In this document: positions 25,443 to 33,579 of the stretch, in pieces
Layout of the letters: the number at the start of each line of letters is the position of its first letter
Numbering within the stretch: the first letter of the stretch is position 1
Source of the DNA: a virus
Direction: 5' to 3' (one strand)
Virus record (IMG/VR): IMGVR_UViG_3300047300_000518
Span: 1 to 52,087 of that record
Length of the DNA stretch: 52,087 nt
Position numbers and translations under genes: made by a program
The notes under the pieces: generated by a model
What the model was told of the DNA's origin: nothing
Databases searched by the model: none
The model's input: only the letters and a program-made list of their open reading frames with translations

Positions 25443-26563
25443 TATTGTACTTTCGAGTAATCAACTAATAAATAACCATCTTCACCCATGACAGCGGCTT
25501 CAGGAACTTCTTGAGCCATAACGCCAACATATCTGCCATAGCCCCACTTGTCTTTGTATTCGTCTTTATACTCAAAGCTATATAAAGTTGTACCTTTTCG
25601 TGTCATACCTTCATATTTGATGTTCTTTTTAATACGAACGTCTGAACCGTACTTCATATAAGCAGCACCGAGTGTACCGATTGCTGAACCTAAACCAGCA
25701 GAACTTGTAGCATTAGCCTGTTGTTGAGCGTTGTATGCATTAACATCAGCGTTGTATTTCTGAACACCTAATGTTCCAACCTGACCCCAACCTGACATAG
25801 CACCAGTATTAGCTTGGTTCATTGAAGAACCTAAAGCACCGTAGTTAGCCATAGTAGTTTGACCAGCACCTAGTGCTTGCCCGCCAGCAGTTAAAGCTAA
25901 ACCTGTTGAAGATGCTTGGTTACCAAACTGACCTTGTGCAAGAGCAGCAGCGTCCATTTTCTTAGCCCAGCCTAACTGAGTAGCAGCATCACGAGCTTTA
26001 GTTGCAGCAGCTGCAGATGTTGCAGCTTCCATAATTCCTGAACTACGAGCCTGGCCTTGATAACGACCAGATGTTGGGTCAATACCATAAGCTTTCATTT
26101 GACGTGCTGTAGCTTGGTCTTGAATATCAAACTGTGACTTAACATCACCTAAGGCTAATGCGGCTTGACGGTTAACTTCTGCTTCACCACCAGCTTCTGC
26201 AGCTTGTTTATAAATATCTGCACGTAGTGGAGTACCTTTTTCTTGATACTCTTTCATAGCAATATCTGCCGCTTGAATCTGTTTTGTCTGCATTTCTTTA
26301 TCTAATGCAAACTGCTCATCAGCACGAACTTCTTGTTTTAACGTAGCCTCTTTCATAGCAGGCCATACTTCTGTTTTCCACTGGTTTAGATATTCTTCTG
26401 AAATTTCAGCAAGTTTTTGTTGTGCCAAACCAATGTTAGGGTCTGCTGCAGGAGCACCGCCGCCACCGCCTTTACCACCTTCAAGAGTGTCAGGACGATT
26501 ACTGCCAAGCTTCTTTTGGAAAGCTCGTTCAGGTAACATATCAAAGTGGGCGTCTAATCTCAT
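25442..26563 (-). CDS. Virion protein with C-terminal S74-type chaperone
   Basis: 373 residues. A Gly-rich opening, a long Ala/Gln-rich helical region (about 45-300), then SDVRIKKNI at 307-315 and VGVMAQEVPEA and VDYSKV near the end: the intramolecular chaperone of endosialidase (Peptidase_S74), whose Ser-Lys dyad would be S307 and K312. In tail spikes it folds trimers and is cut off. Here the body looks like an internal/ejection protein rather than a beta fibre, and the S74 part is short (about 67 residues, lacking the usual helical tail), which is odd. Overlaps the GNAT gene by 4 bases. Confidence 0.75.
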   Translation of the reverse strand: MRLDAHFDMLPERAFQKKLGSNRPDTLEGGKGGGGGAPAADPNIGLAQQKLAEISEEYLNQWKTEVWPAMKEATLKQEVRADEQFALDKEMQTKQIQAADIAMKEYQEKGTPLRADIYKQAAEAGGEAEVNRQAALALGDVKSQFDIQDQATARQMKAYGIDPTSGRYQGQARSSGIMEAATSAAAATKARDAATQLGWAKKMDAAALAQGQFGNQASSTGLALTAGGQALGAGQTTMANYGALGSSMNQANTGAMSGWGQVGTLGVQKYNADVNAYNAQQQANATSSAGLGSAIGTLGAAYMKYGSDVRIKKNIKYEGMTRKGTTLYSFEYKDEYKDKWGYGRYVGVMAQEVPEAAVMGEDGYLLVDYSKVQ

Positions 26564-26979
26564 TGTCTAACTCCAAGCCAACGGCATTCTTCTTTAAGCA
26601 TTCCGTATAAAATCATGTCTGTGCCATCGCTAGCACCTCTTCTTATCACACCTTCTTGCACAAAGCCTAAATGCTCATCAAAGCGTCTAGCCTCTATGTT
26701 ATCAACTCTTACCAATCCTGTCACGCGATTACAGCCTAATTGTATGAATGGATAAGCAAAAAATCTGAATAAGAACTCTCTGTTTAGCCACCGTTTTCCT
26801 TCAGCCGCAACATGCATACATATTGACGGGCCGTTATACATGTTATATACCACACCTGCCAGGATTTTACCATCCTCATACACACCTAAACCGATAGCCT
26901 CACCGAAGTCGTTCTCGTCAACCCGAGCCCCAACCCAGTCAATAATCTCTTTATCGCGTCCGTAAACGAATTCTTTCAT
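26560..26979 (-). CDS. GNAT-type N-acetyltransferase
   Basis: 139 residues with the GNAT layout: beta strands around ILAGVVYNMYNG, FLFRFFAYPFIQLGCNRVTG, and the ending VDNIEARRFDEHLGFVQEG, the typical motif in which a helix leads to -LGF-. No clear RxxGxG/A acetyl-CoA loop is seen, so it may belong to the RimJ-like side of the family or be a degraded copy. Phage GNATs among structural genes are common; the substrate is unknown. Confidence 0.85.
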   Translation of the reverse strand: MKEFVYGRDKEIIDWVGARVDENDFGEAIGLGVYEDGKILAGVVYNMYNGPSICMHVAAEGKRWLNREFLFRFFAYPFIQLGCNRVTGLVRVDNIEARRFDEHLGFVQEGVIRRGASDGTDMILYGMLKEECRWLGVRQ

Positions 26980-27185
26980 TGTCCTGAGTAGTTTAGTGCT
27001 GCAATAATCTCGTTAAGTTTGCTAACAATTTGGTCGTTTGTAGCTCCAGCGGCTAGCTGGTCAATCTGTCTTGTACCAGGACGAACCCCAGTCATAATCT
27101 CAATATTTTCCCGCATGGCTGTAACCACTTGGGTTAGTGTCTTATCTGTTGAACTGTATGGCGGAATAGCAGGCTTTTTTATCAT
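26976..27185 (-). CDS. Small virion-associated hypothetical protein
   Basis: 69 residues: an N-terminal PAIPPYSSTDKTLTQVVTAM, then MTGVRPGTRQIDQL and a helical end IVSKLNEIIAALNYSG. This looks like a small phage protein seen next to tail genes, of unknown role. It overlaps both neighbours by 4 bases, so it is co-translated with them. Confidence 0.65.
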   Translation of the reverse strand: MIKKPAIPPYSSTDKTLTQVVTAMRENIEIMTGVRPGTRQIDQLAAGATNDQIVSKLNEIIAALNYSGQ

Positions 27186-28996
27186 GCAACACCTCTAGTT
27201 TCACCAATACTTGTGCCCATAACAAACGACCTAACAGGTACGTTTCCTGTAATTTTTACTTCATAAACGTAGGCTTTGCCTGTAGCTGGCATACGAATCG
27301 GCTCTTGATTTAAGACACCGGTAGTAAATACTTGCTGTTCGTCAGCGTAGATAATCACCTGAATGTTTCGTACATCCGCTTGAGTTGGAATATCAGCCAA
27401 AATACTACCGTTAAACTCATGAAAATTCATTAAGTCGTCATTAAACCCGCCGCCTAGACCGTTTGTAGCCGATGCAAATAAGGCTTGGTTACTTGCAATA
27501 ACACTTGCTACAAACTGGTTATACGCTACCTGGTCATCCAAATAGTCATAGTTAGCTTGTAACTTAATTGTAGAAAAGCTCATCGGGTTTGGCATGACAA
27601 ACTTTTTAGACTTCCACTCGTATAAAGTGTTGTTAACCTGGTCTGCATCTAGCTGATAAAGCTTGTTATCAAACTGAGAAATGGCGTAGATATAACCCGT
27701 GCCGCGGTCAATGTAGACAGAAGTAGCGTCAAAGCTTAAGAACGACAACGGTGGAATATCACCACGGGCAATAACCAAAGCCTCAATACCTGTCGGTGTA
27801 TTGTGAAAACACATATACAAGTTGTTATAAATAACCCCCAGCATGCTTGTCGGAGCTAAAGTTTGCCATTCGTCACGAGTGTACAAAGGTGTTGTAATTA
27901 CGTCTTGAGTACCAGCACCAATAGAAACCAAGCCGTTAGGGGATGCATAAAGCACACCATACTGGTCAGAAGCGATTGACCGCTTAGAAGCACATGGTTG
28001 TGGAATAGGTAGCTTAGTTTGTGACATAGCCGCTGGAGTAGTACCAGTAATCAAATACGGGAACTTATTAGTCATAACAACTAATGTAGTGTCATAAACA
28101 CCTAAACCAACGATTGGGTATTCAACTGCCAATGTGTAAACAGAAGGCCATGCATGGGGCAAATATGGCTCACAGAACCATACTTCGTTGTCCTTAAATC
28201 CAGCCAAAATACCGTTAGGCATAGCCACAAGGCCTTTTAGTCCTGACGGCGGCGGTTCAAATTCTAAAGTTGTAAGTCCTTCTCCCAACTGATTAACAGT
28301 TAAGTTATCCACAAAACTGGTTGTAGAAATAGGAATCTCAGCCACAAAACTATAAACAACAGATGTAGCACCAACAACAGTTCTATAGATGCGACGATGT
28401 GTGATGTTATATCCAGTTGTAGGAGCTGCAGCAAATCCATTAACTGTTACTGTTGCTCCACTACTGGATACTGTTACATTAGCTGCTGGACTTGGACCTG
28501 ACTCTTCTGTTACTGCACCAAAAGTTGATACGTAGGTATATACATACGCTCTATCTTCGGCTGGGGCCGTTGTTCCAGAAGCTACTAGATTAGGAGCCGT
28601 TGTTGGGTTTGGTACACCCATATATAACCATGAATCTGGGAATGGGTCTGTACCTGCACCGCTAGATGTTGCAAGTGCATAGTTTGTCTTTTTTGGTGCT
28701 CCGTCACCTGTATAGTAAATACGGTAATCTGAAACGTCAGCTACTGGACCAGGGACTACATCAACGTCTGCAGCCCATGTAAGCCACTTAAACGCACCGC
28801 CAGCACCTTCTAGTTTATAAACCGTCTGAATACCAGGGGTTGTAGGAGCATAAACTTCCGTTGGCTTTCTCCATGAGCGTAGCTCACGAGATTGTAATTT
28901 TACGTTACTTGCTTCTTGGGCTTGATTGCCTTCAAGTAGGGTAGGGCCAGTTCTTGGTACTGTACCTGAAAAGTTATCAATCTTTATGACTGGCAT
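27182..28996 (-). CDS. Large beta-rich tail protein (nozzle/stem-like)
   Basis: 604 residues, no membrane spans, opening MPVIKIDNFSGTVPRTGPTL and rich in Thr, Val, Pro, Gly and Tyr. Two central segments with AYVYTYVSTFGAVTEESGPSP and YNITHRRIYRTVVG have the look of fibronectin/Ig-like or beta-propeller strands. Phage proteins of this type sit between lysis and ejection genes and are usually annotated as tail or stabilisation proteins; a role like T7 gp12 (tail nozzle) is plausible by size, composition and position only. Confidence 0.65.
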   Translation of the reverse strand: MPVIKIDNFSGTVPRTGPTLLEGNQAQEASNVKLQSRELRSWRKPTEVYAPTTPGIQTVYKLEGAGGAFKWLTWAADVDVVPGPVADVSDYRIYYTGDGAPKKTNYALATSSGAGTDPFPDSWLYMGVPNPTTAPNLVASGTTAPAEDRAYVYTYVSTFGAVTEESGPSPAANVTVSSSGATVTVNGFAAAPTTGYNITHRRIYRTVVGATSVVYSFVAEIPISTTSFVDNLTVNQLGEGLTTLEFEPPPSGLKGLVAMPNGILAGFKDNEVWFCEPYLPHAWPSVYTLAVEYPIVGLGVYDTTLVVMTNKFPYLITGTTPAAMSQTKLPIPQPCASKRSIASDQYGVLYASPNGLVSIGAGTQDVITTPLYTRDEWQTLAPTSMLGVIYNNLYMCFHNTPTGIEALVIARGDIPPLSFLSFDATSVYIDRGTGYIYAISQFDNKLYQLDADQVNNTLYEWKSKKFVMPNPMSFSTIKLQANYDYLDDQVAYNQFVASVIASNQALFASATNGLGGGFNDDLMNFHEFNGSILADIPTQADVRNIQVIIYADEQQVFTTGVLNQEPIRMPATGKAYVYEVKITGNVPVRSFVMGTSIGETRGVA

Positions 28997-29013
28997 AGCC
29001 TACCCTTTTTTGA

Positions 29014-29277
29014 TTACTCTACTGCGTTGATTGCTGCAGCAATATCGTCTTCTACCACAACTTCGGCTTTCTTACGAGTAGCCTTTGGTTTTTCAACAAC
29101 TTCAGCTGGAGCTTCTAAAGCAGCAAGCATTTCTTCGCCTTCGGCTGTTACGTAGAACACGCCTTCTTCGTTGATTTTACCAACAAATACACGGTTTCCG
29201 ATAGGGCCAGCAATGTAATTACCACCTACAACTTCAGCGTTTAATTTAGTTACTAAATCGTCTTTACTAATAGCCAT
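29014..29277 (-). CDS. Small hypothetical protein
   Basis: 87 residues. Globular first half (LVTKLNAEVVGGNYI, NRVFVGKINEEGVFYVT) followed by an Ala/Glu/Lys-rich tail (EKPKATRKKAEVVVEDD). Resembles a small family found near phage head-tail genes; no known function. Confidence 0.6.
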   Translation of the reverse strand: MAISKDDLVTKLNAEVVGGNYIAGPIGNRVFVGKINEEGVFYVTAEGEEMLAALEAPAEVVEKPKATRKKAEVVVEDDIAAAINAVE

Positions 29278-29292
29278 GATTACTCCTTGTGT

Positions 29293-29769
29293 TTAGCTAA
29301 TATAAAGGGCTCGTTCGTCTTTACGACGCTTATCAAGCCCTGGCAACACTTTACCACCTGCTTTGTTCCATTTCAAGAACTCTTCAGCCGCACCCTCAAA
29401 ATCACCTCGATTGTGTTTCATGCGTAAAGTACTGTTCTGCAAGTTACCAAGACCTACGTTAAATGCAAATGAAACTAATGCATCAAACTGACCTTGTGAT
29501 GTACCCTTTGGGCATAAACGCATAACCCCAGCTTCAAACCGTCTTAGGTCTTGTCTGAGGATTTCGTCAACTTCAGCCATTGTTAAAACCCTATCCCAAC
29601 CATCAGGAATAGGCAGTTGTTTTCTATCAGCCAACTTAACTTTAGCGTGGTTAGGGTCAATGACATGTCCAACTCCTACCGTCCACAAGAGCGCTGGACA
29701 TTGATACGGCTTAGTCCGAACACCCTCATGGTGTTTAATCATATGGATAGTTTTATCACTTACGTTCAT
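29293..29769 (-). CDS. Endolysin, GH24 phage lysozyme (muramidase)
   Basis: 158 residues, near the size of T4 lysozyme (164). HHEGVRTKPYQCPALLWTVG gives catalytic Glu15 and Thr30, with Cys24 at the position of T4 Asp20. The rest (FDALVSFAFNVGLGNLQNST, KWNKAGGKVLPGLDKRR) is standard for GH24. It hydrolyses the MurNAc-GlcNAc bond. There is no signal peptide or SAR anchor, so it needs a holin, which is the next gene. Coding overlap of 4 bases with that gene. Confidence 0.95.
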   Translation of the reverse strand: MNVSDKTIHMIKHHEGVRTKPYQCPALLWTVGVGHVIDPNHAKVKLADRKQLPIPDGWDRVLTMAEVDEILRQDLRRFEAGVMRLCPKGTSQGQFDALVSFAFNVGLGNLQNSTLRMKHNRGDFEGAAEEFLKWNKAGGKVLPGLDKRRKDERALYIS

Positions 29770-30266
29770 TTTTTCCAGTTTCTAGAACCGAACCAGAAGC
29801 CGATAATACCACCAAGCATAGCCATTTCATCATCACTAAAGATTTCGCTAGCCACTTTTAATAAATCATCAACGTTTGTAATAAGAATTGGGTGTGTAAA
29901 TACATAAGCACCAATACCTACGTTAATAAAAAACAACTCAAGTACAAATAAATAAGTAACCATTGGGCGTACTGTAGCTACAAATGTAGAAGCCCAACCT
30001 GCTGCTTTTTCTAAAACTTTGGCATCATGCTCATAAGCCGCCTTAGTCATTTCCATGTCAGCATTAATGGCAACCTGCTCTGTGCGGATTTCTTCTACCT
30101 TAGCCTGGGCAGCATAACCAGCGGCAAGCATCTGTAGCTCACGCTCTGTCTGCATTTTTGCTAGTTCTAGTTCATGGGCTTTGTCAGCTTTATCCTGGAA
30201 AAAATCCAACAGTTTTGGTAAACCTGAGATTAAAAGACCACCAAGGGTTGAAAATAAAGATAGCAT
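29766..30266 (-). CDS. Probable holin (3TM/GTA type)
   Basis: 166 residues. An N-terminal hydrophobic stretch (FSTLGGLLISGLPKLLDFF), a long charged coiled coil (about 25-95), then two hydrophobic spans (VTYLFVLELFFINVGIGAYV and MLGGIIGFWFGSR). The RPMV and FSDDEMAMLGGIIGFWFGSR patterns resemble the three-span holin family of gene transfer agents. It forms the inner-membrane pore that releases the downstream lysozyme. The 4-base overlap with the lysozyme supports this. The coiled-coil part is longer than in small holins. Confidence 0.8.
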   Translation of the reverse strand: MLSLFSTLGGLLISGLPKLLDFFQDKADKAHELELAKMQTERELQMLAAGYAAQAKVEEIRTEQVAINADMEMTKAAYEHDAKVLEKAAGWASTFVATVRPMVTYLFVLELFFINVGIGAYVFTHPILITNVDDLLKVASEIFSDDEMAMLGGIIGFWFGSRNWKK

Positions 30267-30267
30267 G

Positions 30268-30720
30268 TTAGTTTCCTAATCTGTTTGTTGTAACTCGTTT
30301 TAGTGTGTTCATTTCAGAACGTAATGCTCCACTGGTAACTTCTAACTCAACCTTTTGTGCAGCCAAACCAGCACGTAGTTCTTTTTGTACAGATTCAGAA
30401 ACAACTTTAGCTTCACGGGCATTAATTGTGGCATCGCTAGTTCTGTCTTGTAACTTAGCAATAATCTCACGCTGTTCGTTAACCTTCTCTTCAAGAGCAA
30501 TAACCTTACGTTTAGCTGCCGCAGCATCAGAAGCCACATCACTAAAGTCGTTATACATACCAATAAGCTCGTTAGCCTTAGTAATTGTGTGATAACCAAA
30601 CGTACCAATAGCAGGAATAATAGTAATAACAATACCTGCCAACATAGTATTCTGCTTAGCCCAGTCTAAAAGGCTTTGTAATTTGCCTGTTGCCGCTTCA
30701 ATCTTATCAATATCGCTCAT
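30268..30720 (-). CDS. Membrane-anchored coiled-coil protein, possible inner-membrane spanin
   Basis: 150 residues: a membrane span at about 27-45 (MLAGIVITIIPAIGTFGYH) then a long coiled coil to the end (AKRKVIALEEKVNEQREIIA). An N-in, C-out anchor with a periplasmic coiled coil is the plan of Rz-type inner-membrane spanins, and it lies right before holin and lysozyme. No outer-membrane Rz1-type lipoprotein with a lipobox is visible, so the partner is missing or different. Assignment is by layout and position. Confidence 0.6.
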   Translation of the reverse strand: MSDIDKIEAATGKLQSLLDWAKQNTMLAGIVITIIPAIGTFGYHTITKANELIGMYNDFSDVASDAAAAKRKVIALEEKVNEQREIIAKLQDRTSDATINAREAKVVSESVQKELRAGLAAQKVELEVTSGALRSEMNTLKRVTTNRLGN

Positions 30721-31742
30721 TGCTCATACTCCACTGTATCGTCTGCCATTCGTTTAAGTTTGTCAGCCTGGTTTTTTAAAGGTAAGTTTAGTAATTCCAT
30801 CAGAAAATCATTGTGGTGTCTTATTGCTGGCGGAATTGATTGGTTTATTGAAACCTCTGGAAAAACGTTTGGTTGCTGTATCCCAGGCTTCACAAACAGC
30901 TCCAACGATAGCGCTCGGTTTAGTCCACCGATACTTAAGCTGTCCTTTTTCACCAAAGATGGGGATGGGGATGCCTTGGGTGTCGAAGCTGGCGTAGAAG
31001 TCGTTTCTGTCTTTGTTTCTGTTTTCGTCGATGCTGTTGGGGAGGCGCTCGTCGTCGATACAGGCGTAACTTCCGTTACAGTCGCACTGCCTGTTACATC
31101 CATGGACACACTTGCTGCTGGTACACCAGGTGTCACACTTGGCGTGCTGACTACCGTTGCAGTCTGACTCACTGGACTGGCCGGATTTACCGGACTCACT
31201 GGCGATGTAGGATTCGTAGGATTGCTGAGCGACTTCACGCATGTGTTGGATGTAGTCCCCCAAGCTGACCATATGGGACTCCCATACGGGTTCGGACATG
31301 CCGATGTCTGAGTCTGAGTTATTGACCCTGTGTATCCCGTCGGACAACTTAGCGTTTGGGTTTGGCTGCTTGCTTGACATGTTGGCGGGTTTTGGACGCA
31401 GGTGTTTGAGCTTGTTTGCCACGCGCTGTAGGTTTGCGTTTGACAGTAGTAGGTGCGGGTTTGGGTGATGCTTCCGCTGTAGTTGGCCGGGCAGCTGAGC
31501 GTTTGGCTTTCGATTCTGTTTGTACAGGCTGTGTATCCTGAGCAGAAGGCACTTTGCCAAATTGTTGAATAAGCTCCTGGCTGACATGCCCAACAGTCAG
31601 CGTTGGCTGTACAGGCTTGTCCGTAGGTTGGGTTTGAATACCAAGAAGTCGTGCAATAGCACGCATTATATTGCGCATAAGAGTTACTCCTTATCAGTAG
31701 TAGCAGGCACAGCAGGCTTAGACTTCTCAGGAACGTAACCAT
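30717..31742 (-). CDS. Secreted Cys-rich protein with thrombospondin-like repeats
   Basis: 341 residues. A signal peptide (MVTFLRSLSLLCLLLLI, likely cut after SYA-23) is followed by a Cys-rich region and two repeats (about 78-117 and 126-170) of the form QTLSCPxxYxGSITQT, then WSAW or YSAW, then SSNTC, which resemble thrombospondin type 1 repeats. A Pro/Ser/Thr-rich stalk (about 170-265) and a soluble C-terminal part follow. Codons are unusually rich in third-position C for this phage (AAC, TAC, ACC, AGC, TGC), suggesting import. Start at 31742 has GAGAAG 5 bases upstream. It is overlapped in another frame by the 109-residue gene. It could be an outer spanin substitute, adhesin or surface modifier; unproven. 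Confidence 0.7.
   Translation of the reverse strand: MVTFLRSLSLLCLLLLIRSNSYAQYNACYCTTSWYSNPTYGQACTANADCWACQPGAYSTIWQSAFCSGYTACTNRIESQTLSCPANYSGSITQTRTYYCQTQTYSAWQTSSNTCVQNPPTCQASSQTQTLSCPTGYTGSITQTQTSACPNPYGSPIWSAWGTTSNTCVKSLSNPTNPTSPVSPVNPASPVSQTATVVSTPSVTPGVPAASVSMDVTGSATVTEVTPVSTTSASPTASTKTETKTETTSTPASTPKASPSPSLVKKDSLSIGGLNRALSLELFVKPGIQQPNVFPEVSINQSIPPAIRHHNDFLMELLNLPLKNQADKLKRMADDTVEYEQ
31349..31678 (-). CDS. Basic 109-residue gene, nested in another frame
   Basis: The ATG has an excellent AAGGAG, 8 bases upstream, immediately after the stop of the 165-residue gene. The N-terminal 45 residues (MRNIMRAIARLLGIQ, then GHVSQELIQQFGK) look like real protein; the rest is a Lys/Pro/Ala/Gln-rich basic tail that could be the off-frame image of the repeats. 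The whole gene lies inside the secreted repeat gene in a different frame. A third frame is also open here. Both genes may be used, or this one may be older and overprinted. Confidence 0.5.
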   Translation of the reverse strand: MRNIMRAIARLLGIQTQPTDKPVQPTLTVGHVSQELIQQFGKVPSAQDTQPVQTESKAKRSAARPTTAEASPKPAPTTVKRKPTARGKQAQTPASKTRQHVKQAAKPKR

Positions 31743-32181
31743 ATAGCTTCTCGAATCGTTTAGGTTCTTGTTTAATCCAAGCATCGCGAGCTGCGTCACC
31801 TATCATACCCGCAATCGGGCAAGGTGAACCAGACATCTCCATTGCTGTCCAAACACGTTTATCATCACACAACACAGCTACTGCAGCAACTTTTAGACCT
31901 AAGTCATTCAAAGTCTTAGCAATTTTAATTCTTTCGCAGTTTTCGTCAGTTACTACAACACCCGTCGCAATACCAAACACAGAAGAACTGTAAGCTCCAG
32001 ATACAGGGATACCGCATACGTCCTGTGAGAAAGCTGACATTGAAGGTGCGATTGCAGATGGTGGAGGTTGTCCTTTGTAATTAATGGTTGTATCTTGTGC
32101 ACGGGCAACTCCTAAAGCCACTCCTAACAGAGTAGCAACTACTAAAATACGGAAAAAATGTTGTTCTATAAAATCGCTCAT
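31684..32181 (-). CDS. Conserved phage protein with N-terminal membrane anchor or signal
   Basis: 165 residues from the ATG at 32181, which overlaps the previous stop as ATGA; a longer in-frame start at 32247 would run inside the upstream gene. Residues 10-28 (FFRILVVATLLGVALGVARA) form a span or signal ending in AxA, then YKGQPPPSAIAPSMSAF, four or five Cys in the middle, and a charged tail. The PPPSAIAPSMSAFSQDVC and CERIKIAKTL segments recur in phages of fresh water and soil; function unknown. It likely acts in the periplasm, in keeping with the lysis neighbours. Confidence 0.7.
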   Translation of the reverse strand: MSDFIEQHFFRILVVATLLGVALGVARAQDTTINYKGQPPPSAIAPSMSAFSQDVCGIPVSGAYSSSVFGIATGVVVTDENCERIKIAKTLNDLGLKVAAVAVLCDDKRVWTAMEMSGSPCPIAGMIGDAARDAWIKQEPKRFEKLYGYVPEKSKPAVPATTDKE

Positions 32182-32372
32182 GATGGTAACTTTCCTGTAC
32201 CAGCTAACCATGTAATTAAAGCTAAAGCACCTAAGCCAACAATCCAAAAAAACTTTTTAACTACTGACTGACCAATACTAATGTAGACATTCTCAATAAC
32301 CCGTTCGGTTACACGCTCTACAATATGTTCAATCTGCTCATCCGTCAGGGCAATCTTTTTGTCGTCAGCCAT
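32178..32372 (-). CDS. Small membrane protein
   Basis: 64 residues: a charged helix (LTDEQIEHIVERVTERVIENV) and a membrane span (about 41-59, FFWIVGLGALALITWLAG). A short soluble helix plus one span suits a lysis accessory or membrane regulator. Stop overlaps the next start. Confidence 0.65.
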   Translation of the reverse strand: MADDKKIALTDEQIEHIVERVTERVIENVYISIGQSVVKKFFWIVGLGALALITWLAGTGKLPS

Positions 32373-32379
32373 GGCTATC

Positions 32380-32736
32380 TCACTTGAGGTTTCTTAATTT
32401 GTACAAAGTCGATAAATACAAGCCGATGATTTCATCAATCTTGTTTTGAATGGTTGTGTCTGTCTTTTCAGCGGCTGTAAAGCGTTCTTTTTGAATCATA
32501 TCCATGTAGCTTTCAAGAACGTCAGCAATATTTTCGTATTCTTCGTCTTCTAAGAATGGGATGTCTTTAATAATACCTTTACGACCCTGATACATTTCTG
32601 CCAAGTCGTCAGCCATTTCAATAACATTTTCGTAGAAATCACCCAATGCCATGTGCTGGGCATAACTAGTAGTCTGTAAATGTGCACGGTGAGCTAAGTC
32701 ACGGCTTAAAAACAAAATTGCGATTAACTTACCCAT
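32380..32736 (-). CDS. DUF5856-like four-helix protein
   Basis: 118 residues, entirely helical by sequence: LFLSRDLAHRAHLQTTSYAQ, DFYENVIEMADDLAEMYQG, then two more helices. The SRDLAHRAHL and MALGDFYENVIEMADDLAE segments match a phage family I associate with DUF5856, which resembles a ferritin-like four-helix bundle. No function is proven. Confidence 0.75.
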   Translation of the reverse strand: MGKLIAILFLSRDLAHRAHLQTTSYAQHMALGDFYENVIEMADDLAEMYQGRKGIIKDIPFLEDEEYENIADVLESYMDMIQKERFTAAEKTDTTIQNKIDEIIGLYLSTLYKLRNLK

Positions 32737-32933
32737 TATGCAGCCTCTGTGTATGTTGATACTGTGCCGTCAGCATAGTACAGTGTTAGGGTTTTCCCTG
32801 ATATAACCATGCGAGCTGGTTCACTTCTGCAGCACACAGGTGTAATTATATCCATGTCTGCCAAGACATTTTGCAATTTGTACATATCGTACAACACCTT
32901 AGCTTCGTTTTCGCATTGACAATCTAAGCTCAT
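32736..32933 (-). CDS. Small Cys-containing protein
   Basis: 65 residues with CQC near the N-terminus and VCCRS in the middle. It ends in short strands (RMVISGKTLTLYYADGT). Overlaps the stop of the next gene by one base. Not recognised. Confidence 0.6.
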   Translation of the reverse strand: MSLDCQCENEAKVLYDMYKLQNVLADMDIITPVCCRSEPARMVISGKTLTLYYADGTVSTYTEAA

Positions 32934-32940
32934 ATATACC

Positions 32941-33579
32941 TTAATCTGGGTAACCGTTGACTACAATAGTCCAACCGTTTTGAGTTCTTGTACCAGCCAA
33001 GTCATTGAAACTATCGCCCCAACCACTGACAGAAATACTTGTACCTGTATCCCCCGTGCCAAACTTTGGGTGTCTATCAATTGAGAATGATGTTGTACCT
33101 GTTCTGGCGATTGAGTATGTGTAAGAAACGTTCGTATATGGCCAGTTAGGTGCTCTTGTTGTAACGGAAGAACCAACGCTAATATTACCGATATTTAGTG
33201 TCCAGACGTTAGTCCAATACGGACGTGTGTTACTTGAAGCTCTTGAAGAATTAACAGCACCTTGATTAATTAACCACGCAGAATCACAAGTTTGGCAGTT
33301 TGGTGGGTCTGTTGGCCATGCACCCATAGTTAGAATAAACTCACCATTTATTTTATCTAAAGCAAAGCCAGCTTGGCCTGAATAACAGCGACCACTACCA
33401 TGAAAATTCATGATATTTTGGTTCCAGTATTTGCCTTTTAGGTCATTTAAACTAATTGCGCCTGTCAGCTTCTCAGCTAATTTACGTACGTTTGTGTTGT
33501 TTAGGTTAATGCCAGAAGTGCTCACCCCTAGCTCGGCAGCTACATCAGAAAGAGATATTACGCCCGTTGGTGTTGGCAT
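32941..33579 (-). CDS. Tail-fibre-associated protein
   Basis: 212 residues: a helical N-terminal module (MPTPTGVISLSDVAAELGVS, LTGAISLNDLKGK), familiar from phage fibre-like and appendage proteins, followed by a Gly/Ser/Thr/Trp-rich beta region with Cys-x2-Cys (CQTCDS). It probably belongs to the fibre complex. Function inferred from composition and position. Confidence 0.6.
   Translation of the reverse strand: MPTPTGVISLSDVAAELGVSTSGINLNNTNVRKLAEKLTGAISLNDLKGKYWNQNIMNFHGSGRCYSGQAGFALDKINGEFILTMGAWPTDPPNCQTCDSAWLINQGAVNSSRASSNTRPYWTNVWTLNIGNISVGSSVTTRAPNWPYTNVSYTYSIARTGTTSFSIDRHPKFGTGDTGTSISVSGWGDSFNDLAGTRTQNGWTIVVNGYPD

Noticed and set aside
30808-31593. A third open frame (261 codons) across the secreted repeat gene
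   Set aside because: No ribosome site found, atypical residue mix, no signal peptide or known motif; a stop-poor shadow of Pro/Ser/Thr-rich codons.
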